Assembly (NCBI GenBank): GCA_963942565.1 | Contig: OZ012688.1 | Span: 25,323,506 to 25,387,505 of the forward strand | DNA: 64,000 nucleotides | Source: Maea johnstoni | Taxonomy: Eukaryota > Annelida > Polychaeta > Spionida > Magelonidae | Direction of reading: 5' to 3' | Part shown: positions 56,141 to 64,000 of the stretch, one piece after another | Numbering within the stretch: position 1 is the stretch's first letter | Layout: every line of letters begins with the position of its first letter | Notes under the pieces: model-generated | What the model saw: the letters and a program-made list of their open reading frames with translations, nothing else | Databases searched by the model: none | Told to the model about the DNA's origin: nothing | Made by a program: the position numbers and the translations under genes

Positions 56141-56715
56141 CGGATTGGTTGCCCTATCAGCCACGCCTGCCTGCCTATATGCACCCTGGCAGCAACATGG
56201 CAGAAAAACTGACAAATAAATGAAAATCCCAAAATCTTGGTCTCAACGTGTTCTTGCGCAGTGTCTACCAACTGCAATATCGCATGCTACACGCATGCAA
56301 TACCTTCACTACCCCAACCCCAAGTATACTCGTAGCATTAGGAAATCACGAACAAATATGTAAATTTTTAGCGTCATGGTTGATTGTTAACCCGCATTTA
56401 CCAATGATTAAAGGTTTCGCATCGTTTTTCTAGGGTTGTCCTGCCACTGAAGAATCAGTGATATTAATATTTCATATTTTCCATTCAATAATTTATATAA
56501 ATATTTTCTCTGAGAGCAATGTAACTGCCAGCAGACTCCCCGCAGGGCTTGTATTGTAAAAAAAAACTCTAGTATAACACTTGAGTAAATATTCATTTAC
56601 ATGTTGGGGTATGATTAGCATTCATATTTCCAACGGTGGATTGCTCAGATGGTTGGCGTTTTGCAGGCATGAATCCATTAATTAAAAATATCTCATTTTT
56701 ACTTTTTAGATAACA

Positions 56716-58941
56716 ATGCATGTTACAAGGGGACGCGTTGGTCATATTCTACGAAAAACAATAGCAGTTTTGATTGTTATTATACTGGATGTATGTGCTG
56801 GCAGCTGTCCAAAAGACTGTTCCTGTCAAGATGTTGGAAGTGGGACCACTGTGGAATGCGACAACAAAGGATTGACAGATTTTCCTCCTGGCATTCCGCG
56901 AAATGTGATCAGACTATCACTTAACGGGAATTGCTTTAAGAGGTTGTCGAGAAGCCAATTCAGTCGTTTTCCTAATCTCACATATCTTGATATAGGTAAT
57001 AATATGAATGATGGGTGCCAACAATATATGACTACTGAAATTGATGCAGATGCTTTCAAAGATGCTGCTAAACTTACGACTCTTCTTATGAAAATGTGCC
57101 AAGTCTATCACTTACCAAAAACTGTATTCAAACCTCTAAAGAAACTTGAGAAAATTGATATATCCAACAATTTCTTTACTTTGAATGCATCTATTACATC
57201 AATAAGTTACATTGAGAGTGGCAACTTGGCACATTTACAACTATCATCCTTGGGTAACACACAAGAGTATGTAGATTTGTCAGAAGCATCTCTTCACATG
57301 CTATCAAAATTCAGAATCAAAGAACTGCACATAGACTTTAACTTCATTGCTCTTGTGTATCCAGGATTGCGTACATCTTTACCAGATATTGAGGTCCTGA
57401 CAATCAGTCACAATAACATCAATACTCTGAAGATTGGCGGTGCATGGGAGGTTTTAACACTTCCAAGATTAAAGAGACTTGACGGTTCATACCAAAGATG
57501 GAACACAGCACTTGGCGTACATCATAATCACTCTTCCCAGGTGTCCTCATTAACAACACATGCCAAGAAGTCCTGCTCTCTAACCATCACACTTCCAGAT
57601 ACCCTAGAATGGTTATCATTGAGTCATTTGGCTGGTCATGATAATGTATTGTATGGCTGTTTCATAGCTAAAAATCTCCGGTATGTAGACTTATCTCACT
57701 ACCACATCTATCATGTTCCCGAAGCTTTATTTTTTGATTGTGGCAATCTGGAATATGTCAGTCTGCAAGCGTGTACAATAAGTACATTTCATCCAGACTT
57801 AATTAGGTCGGCAACCAAATTAAAAACATTACTATTTGGGGGCAACAACATATCAAGTGTAATGAAAAATGATCGTGGTAGAATCTTCCATAATCAAAAC
57901 AAAATGGAAACCCTGGATTTGGCAGAAAATATGATAAAAGATAATGATCTCAATAAATATATATTCAAATCCCTAACAAATCTGATTTCTTTAAACCTGT
58001 CTGGCAATTTATTAACAGGCCTTGACACAAAGTTGCTAGACCCATGCACCAATCTCAGATTACTTAATCTTTCCAGAAATGCATTCAAATTTATTTCAAT
58101 GGAATTTCGTTTATGGCTTCAAAATAAAGATATTGGCGTTGACTTTCTTGATAACCCATTTGTTTGTGATTGCACCACTAAGCATTTTGTTATCTGGTTT
58201 CACAAAACACCTGTAAACTTGATCAATCGCATGACGACAAGATGTTTATACAATCTCAAATCAATACCAATAATAAGTTTACGCCTCAGTGATTTTGTGC
58301 AAAAATGTCAAGGACCTGTTGAAATGCGGGCAGTAACAATAGTTGGATGTATCTTGGTTTTACTAATCGTTCTCGTAGTTTGTGCTGGAACCGTTGGCTA
58401 CAGGTACCGGTGGAAACTACGTTATTTCTGGTTCATGGCATCTGAGGTCCTGAGACGTAAGGAGGAGACTAGGGATGAGACGGTCTATGACTACGATGCT
58501 TTTGTTGCATACAGTAAGGGGGATGCACTGTGGGTCACTGGCACCCTCGTTCCTGCCTTGGAAGATGGGAGTGACATTAGACTGTGCATACATGATCGCG
58601 ACTTCTTTTTCGGCCATATAATTGGGGAAACAATTGTATCAAGTATTGCAAAAAGCAGGAAAACCATCCTAATTTTGTCCAGGCACTTTCTCCAAAGCAG
58701 CTGGTGCTACTTTGAGATGCAAATGGCTCGAAGTCACCTGCTCTCATCCGGCAAAGATGTCATCCTCTTAGTCATCCTAGAGGATCTGCCGCCATCACAA
58801 GTTGCCCATTCTGGGACGCTGCAGACTTTACTGGCGACAAAGACTTACCTTCAGTGGCCACGTGAGGAAGGACAGGAATTATTTTGGCAGAAACTAACTG
58901 CTGCTCTGCGAAAGCCAAATGAAAATGCACCAATGGCTTAA
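56716..58941 (+). CDS. Toll-like receptor, single coding exon
   Basis: Innate immune membrane receptor, 741 residues. In order: basic N-terminus and hydrophobic signal segment (about 12-28); LRRNT (C31, C35, C37, C48); leucine-rich repeats ~65-475 (e.g. LDLAENMIKDNDL, LNLSGNLLTGLD, LNLSRNAFKFI); LRRCT with C484, C486, C510, C531; a membrane segment ~539-561; and an intracellular TIR domain ~590-735. Box 1 is YDYDAFVAYS (591-600) and box 3 contains F723-W724. The BB loop (box 2) reads R628-D-F-F-F632-G, where most TLRs have RDxxPG, so the usual proline is phenylalanine. A single LRRCT makes it a vertebrate-type (single cysteine cluster) TLR. An acceptor-like TTTTTAG directly before ATAACAATG implies a 5' UTR intron, so the start is well placed. 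It stands alone with no paralogue in the window. Confidence 0.96.
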   Translation: MHVTRGRVGHILRKTIAVLIVIILDVCAGSCPKDCSCQDVGSGTTVECDNKGLTDFPPGIPRNVIRLSLNGNCFKRLSRSQFSRFPNLTYLDIGNNMNDGCQQYMTTEIDADAFKDAAKLTTLLMKMCQVYHLPKTVFKPLKKLEKIDISNNFFTLNASITSISYIESGNLAHLQLSSLGNTQEYVDLSEASLHMLSKFRIKELHIDFNFIALVYPGLRTSLPDIEVLTISHNNINTLKIGGAWEVLTLPRLKRLDGSYQRWNTALGVHHNHSSQVSSLTTHAKKSCSLTITLPDTLEWLSLSHLAGHDNVLYGCFIAKNLRYVDLSHYHIYHVPEALFFDCGNLEYVSLQACTISTFHPDLIRSATKLKTLLFGGNNISSVMKNDRGRIFHNQNKMETLDLAENMIKDNDLNKYIFKSLTNLISLNLSGNLLTGLDTKLLDPCTNLRLLNLSRNAFKFISMEFRLWLQNKDIGVDFLDNPFVCDCTTKHFVIWFHKTPVNLINRMTTRCLYNLKSIPIISLRLSDFVQKCQGPVEMRAVTIVGCILVLLIVLVVCAGTVGYRYRWKLRYFWFMASEVLRRKEETRDETVYDYDAFVAYSKGDALWVTGTLVPALEDGSDIRLCIHDRDFFFGHIIGETIVSSIAKSRKTILILSRHFLQSSWCYFEMQMARSHLLSSGKDVILLVILEDLPPSQVAHSGTLQTLLATKTYLQWPREEGQELFWQKLTAALRKPNENAPMA

Positions 58942-59171
58942 CTACATGGGCAATGCACCCACCCGGTGCATCCAATATTTCTTAAACATCAAAAGGAGAG
59001 GAATGCTAAGCTGTAATCTTTGGCTCTTTGATGTCTCTCATTGCTCATCTCTGTGCCTGTGCAGTATTTTATTTTTGCAAATGACAAAACACAGGTACAT
59101 ACCAGTCTTCGATAGGCAGTGGTAGTGCGGTTTATGTGTGACATTGCATCTTGTGTACCTAACAGCTAATA

Positions 59172-59273
<102 letters not shown>

Positions 59274-59324
59274 AAAATCTGATACCATTGAGACTATATT
59301 TGGTTCATACAATGTCGAGACATA

Positions 59325-59480
59325 TGGTGGCTTTTCATGATGGCCGAGTGGTCTAAGGCACAACCACTGACTGCTTGCTGCCTCTCGCCACTGCCCGGTT
59401 TCGAGTCCCAGCCTCAGCAAGTGAGCAAGTTCCCTGCGACTTCGGGTTAGGCGGTGGTGTTCTCTGGATACTCAGAGTTC
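59325..59480 (+). mobile_element. tRNA-derived SINE, best-preserved copy
   Basis: TGGCCGAGTGGTCTAAGGC gives a good A box and GGTTTCGAGTCCC a good B box, about 50 nt apart. GCGACTTCGGGTTAGGCGG then matches the shared SINE body. It lies between the TLR stop and the candidate polyadenylation signal at 59827-59832. Confidence 0.7.
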
Positions 59481-62150
59481 ATTGTTTTAGCAATGTTGAA
59501 ATAATTTGTAGTCAAGCTGAATCATGTTTATATTTAAGTTGAATGTAGTTCAGTTAGGTTGAATGTTTTCCAAAAGTTGATATATTGGTGATATGGCATT
59601 CCATAAGTTACAGTGTTAAGAATACATTCGCATTGTCTTTGATTAGTGTTGCTTGCGTTGCTCTACTATAGTATGTATTATTGCTTCCACATATAATATC
59701 AATTGCAGTTTATAATCATATTTCATCTAATTTCTAAACCACATTTTTGATATGGGAAAAGCTGTCATTCCATGTTGTTATTCTCTGTGCATACATTTCA
59801 AACATTGTATACATGTACTTCTTAATAATAAAAAAACACTATACATACAAGCTACTTCAGCTTAAGTCTATTTATTCATGCGCGCCTTATCACTTTAAAG
59901 TTTGAAATACGATTTTTATCTTACTTCAGATGTTCTAGACATCTGAAGTACGCAACATGCTCGACAAATGATCCTATATGGGGAGAAGCACGGTTGTAGA
60001 TGCAAAGCATCAATGGTCAAAAGGCGGGGCCAAGTTATTTATGAACTTGTGAGGGAACCGGATGTATAAAGAACATTAACATTATGGAGGAAAATAATTT
60101 ATAATGACTAGATTTGTATCATTTTTGTAGAAATGAAACACATATCGGAATTCTAGGCGCAAGCTGGAGACTTCGAAATATCTTGGGTGCGAAGCTACTT
60201 GGTTACGAACCAGTTTGGTTACGAAGTCTCCTGATTTCATTCTACACACATAGTAATTTTTTTCTTTAGTAATTTTCCTTCCTATACTGAAAAATATACT
60301 TTATGTCCGCTTAAGATAATTTATATATTTGAAAACTTCATGCTAAATTAAAATAAGGAAGGCACGATTTTCCGCGGCAAATGCAACATTTATATTATAA
60401 CCAATCCGAATAGAGAATTATATTCAGTCCGGCCACAGCATTTCCAACATGGCCGCCCGGACAATGGACATATCAAATCGGCTTCCCAGATAGGCGCGGC
60501 CTGAGGGCCCCGCCAATAAGGTATTTTGTAGCACCATTGTAAATGTTTTGAAATAAATTGTAAACAATAATATGTTGAATGTAAAACAATGGCGTTGGCA
60601 GACCATCTTGAGGATTTACTGAGATGAGTAGACCGGGATCGGACACTGTGCATGTATCGCTGCCTCCCATCTCCTTGGCAACTATCTGACCTAGAAAGGA
60701 TGCTGCATGCTAATTGCACAGATCAGATCACGTGACCAAGGCTACACCGCGTAACCCGAGGCGCACATACCCTGGGTGCTAGCATGCTGTGCCTATGGCG
60801 TTGCGATTCAAGGGGATGTATTTCTCTGAGGATTTAGTAATCAATGAATGGGTAATGTTATGCAGAACAACCGTACACATACAATACAAGGGTTATACGG
60901 CATACCTCAATGAAATTCAAGTAATAATAATCAGATGTAATAATATATAGAAGTATTTGTGTAATCGCTTTAATTTGAACAGTGTAAATGCAAGTTATGA
61001 ACGACATAAGGGGCGCATCAGCATGGATCACAAATGATTTGAACCAGGCATGGGAAGTAGGCTATACTACTACTAATAATAATGCAGCGCACCCCTTCTG
61101 ATTGGTCGAGAGATATCAGTGGCAGGAAGTGACTGCCACTGCCACTTCTGATTGGTCGAGATATATATTAAAATGTGCCCTGCCCTGATAATGTCAGCCT
61201 CCATGCCCAGACTCGGGCCTCTTTTTTACTCTTTCATAAGCCATATCTGAGGAGTGCTGAGGAGGACAGACTTGCGGGTGGTCTTATTTGAAAGGTGACA
61301 CGTATAGGCACATTTTGAACCTAAATCATCATGATGGTGCATTTGGCCTTTAAACTCAAAATAAACAGGGTAATGTCCTGCACGTTTACATGTGTGTGCA
61401 TTATCTATTTTCAATTTCTAGTGATGCCATTGGTGGCTATACTGAAATAGTTTTATACTCCAATCCAATTACCCTTTAAAGTGGTGTACGGGGTTAATTT
61501 GTGAACATAGGTTTCCTTTAACATGTTTGAATATGTTAAAGCCCATAACATTTCCCTCATAATCAGACCAACTGTAAACCTATCCCTGCTGATTTTTTAG
61601 TATAGTTAGAGGCCAACCATTACAGAAGCTTCCACAGGTTTGCACATTGTAAGCGGGAAAGGTTTCTTGCCTTCTCAACCTCTGTATAGAAGCTCACCGA
61701 AAACAGTATCGTTTCAAACATCTAATTCAGGTATCCAACGTTTTAAAGATTTGTTTGAATTTTTTTTTCAAATGAAATTGAATAACATATTTTCATATTT
61801 GAATCTAAAACGCTTTTTTCTCATTTTCAACAAAATTTCTGAATGATATGATTATAAAATTTTAACAATGTACAATTAAGAAAAATTGTGACACCCTTCC
61901 TCCATCCTGTTCTTTCCTCCACTCATCTCATATTTGGGCATTTTAAGGGGAACCAGTCCACAAAGTGGATATAAGCTCCGTTTGAAAACACTAGGCATGT
62001 TATCTTTAGTTTATTACCCCAAAATCGTACACCCCCAATATAGTCTAATATGTTAAGGGCTATTCTTGTAAAAGGGGGTGGAATGCACACATTTTTAGAC
62101 CCCCACCATGCAAGGAGCAATGACTTGTTATTTCAAGAAGACAATTTTGA
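59481..62150. other. Gene-free stretch
   Basis: No gene supported. AATAAA at 59827-59832 is a candidate TLR polyadenylation signal. CTTCCCAGATAGGCGCGGCC (60482) and the next 20 bases match the centre of element D (44478). CTTCTGATTGGTCGAGA occurs twice (61097, 61144). ACTTCAGATGT and its complement form an 11-bp hairpin at 59923-59949. Confidence 0.5.
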
Positions 62151-62158
62151 TTTTTAAA

Positions 62159-63289
62159 ATACAGAATCTGGCAAAAGATGAGTTCTAAACCAGTTACCAG
62201 ACCAGTTATTATTACGGCAACCGGAGATTTTGACACAAAGAGACTTGGTCATCACGCAATTTCAATGTTGGCCGCCGGTACTACATGTATTTCAATTCAA
62301 TTGAAGAGCCAATCAGTATATTCCTTTTTCGTCAATAGTTGAAAATCAGTTTTAGTTATGAATAAAGTGTACTTAAAATCTTCATGAAATGGAGTTGACT
62401 TTAGAGAATCTTTTATCGATGTCGTTAGGTGAGAGCGGATCGATATTGAATGGAATGAAAAATAAAACACGTAATAAACCGCTCAGATAAGTGCTTACAC
62501 ATAAGTTTTGATCAGTTACCAATGTTTTTAACGTAGCATTATTCAGGGATTTAGAGGGGTTTATTACGTCATTTCCACAAACCGTTATTACTATCAAATC
62601 AAAAAAGAAATGTATAAACATTGAGAAGACAAGGTAACAACTATATAGACCCCTATACCCCATGTCTAAATCATCATTTGGACAAGTCTTGCAATTAACG
62701 TCGTACTTGATATGACCCTTTTGAGTTACCCCTACGCGCAATGGTTATAGGACCGCTTTCCGCGGCATTTTTCCAGTCATAAACTCATAATGTATTGCGA
62801 CTTATCTATTACTGAGTGCAAAGCTGTGTGTGTGAAAGGGTCGAATAATTAACGTGGTGTAACAAAGCTATTCCCCACTCAAATTAATTGCTAATCCAGG
62901 TTGAAGGATCGGGCTATCATTTTTTTGGACAGGGGTTGTAATTGACAAATCAAAATTTAGTTTATAAGCACTTATCTGAGGGGTTTTATAACGTTTCCTT
63001 TGGTTCCATTCGATCCATCTACTATAACCTAAACACACTGGTAAAAGATTATAAAATCACCTTCATTATGATTTCATCAGGATATTGTAGATTTTATTTA
63101 AAACTATATGAAACTATTCCCTGTTAATGATAATAAATGAAGAAATATATTGATTGGCTCTTTTAGTGCATGTAACTATTACCAGCAGCCAAGTGCATTG
63201 TCTCTTAGTGGTGAAATGTCCGCTTCCTGTAATAAAGACTGGTTTTACGACTGTATTGTGTTCCTCGCATCTTTTGCCAGATTCTGTAT
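62159..63289. mobile_element. Inverted-repeat element ~1.13 kb
   Basis: A near-perfect 22-bp inverted repeat (starting ATACAGAATCTGGCAAAAG at 62159; ending CTTTTGCCAGATTCTGTAT at 63289) bounds the segment. The interior folds back as well: CTCAGATAAGTGCTTA near 62484 pairs with TAAGCACTTATCTGAG near 62964. No coding capacity; target duplication unclear. Confidence 0.6.
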
Positions 63290-64000
63290 TTAAAGAGAGA
63301 TCACATAGGGGTGGGGTCTAAAAGCTAATTAATTAAATTCATTGGAAGGGGGGTCAATCGAAATTCAAATCATGGGGTGGACATGCGTCAATCGAAATCA
63401 AAAATCATGGAGAAGGGGTGTAAAATTGAAATGAAGAAAATAATTGGTGGGGGTCTTCATGAAATAAAAAAATCCTGGGGATGGGTGTTAAGTTAATGAT
63501 CGGTGCATTGATGCCCCCCCCCCCCCCTCCTCACCTTTTCTTCTTTCTGAAATAGCCCTAATTAAAGCCGAAACAAGCAAAACATGCAATCCTGTAGTCG
63601 ACATTTCCCGCTGATTGCAAAGGACTTGCTGCTCGGAGTATAAAATCGTCCTACTGGACATCACTCTTTCCTTCTTTTGCTGCCACGGGACACCATTGCT
63701 CTGTAGCAGACATGTAACTCGGAACACCCCCTTCCCCCTTCCCATTGTTTTGTACATAGCATGCAAATTTACAGGGCAAAAAACATCTCCGTACTTATTT
63801 TATTTTCATAATTCATTATGTGTGGCATTTCGCCCTAGATTCCCGTCTTAGCAAGAACAACACCACTCCAACGAGGACAAGACAAAGGCAGCGTCATTGT
63901 CTATTTCATTAGAAAAAAAATAGCAAAAACGTCCCCTATCATTCGTAGCTTTGTAGCAAAAATAGTAACTCGAAACATCCCCATTATTGTTTTGCATATA
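63290..64000. other. Gene-free stretch at right edge
   Basis: Contains a small direct repeat (GGTCAATCGAAATTCAAATC / GCGTCAATCGAAATCAAAAA), a C13 run near 63513, and no recognisable gene. Confidence 0.4.

Overview
The window is animal genomic DNA with introns, GT-AG splice sites and AATAAA signals. It is dense in TA microsatellites, homopolymeric G/C runs, tRNA-derived SINEs and short DNA transposons. The three recognisable genes (a hexa-EF-hand calcium-binding protein, a FASTK-family mitochondrial protein and a single-coding-exon Toll-like receptor) and the repeat style fit an invertebrate deuterostome. Amphioxus (Branchiostoma) is my best guess; this is inference, not proof.

Layout. 1-13,071 is a nested block of foldback-type elements. 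Three copies of element A (78-2249, 6163-10647, and 10732-12792 inverted) have TA-microsatellite flanks. Two copies of a long palindromic element B (2284-6156, 8136-10518) are inserted among them; the second sits inside an A copy with a clean 8-bp target duplication. 13,072-21,888 has no recognisable gene. It holds microsatellites, a ~50-bp minisatellite, two copies of a short G/C-ended element C, and a duplicated segment with four RFX X-box-like palindromes. 21,889-25,396 (+) is the 3' end of a calbindin-32/secretagogin-like gene. 25,603-30,828 is intergenic. 30,829-39,434 (-) is a complete seven-exon coding region for a 924-residue FASTK/RAP protein, its introns hosting hAT-type and TTAA-type MITEs. 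39,435-56,715 is repeat-rich: an interrupted tandem duplication, an inverted-repeat/AATAAA array (D), a ~180-bp satellite whose units each carry a CTCF-like core, another C element, Helitron-like ends, CT/TA tracts and a 200-bp assembly gap. 56,716-58,941 (+) is the TLR. 59-64 kb has a microsatellite, a SINE and one inverted-repeat element, but no gene I can support.

The three genes do not form a pathway: one is cytosolic calcium sensing, one mitochondrial RNA metabolism, one innate immune signalling. The best biology is in the mobile-element history (nested insertions with intact target duplications and empty-site copies), the phased CTCF-like satellite, and the TLR's changed BB loop.
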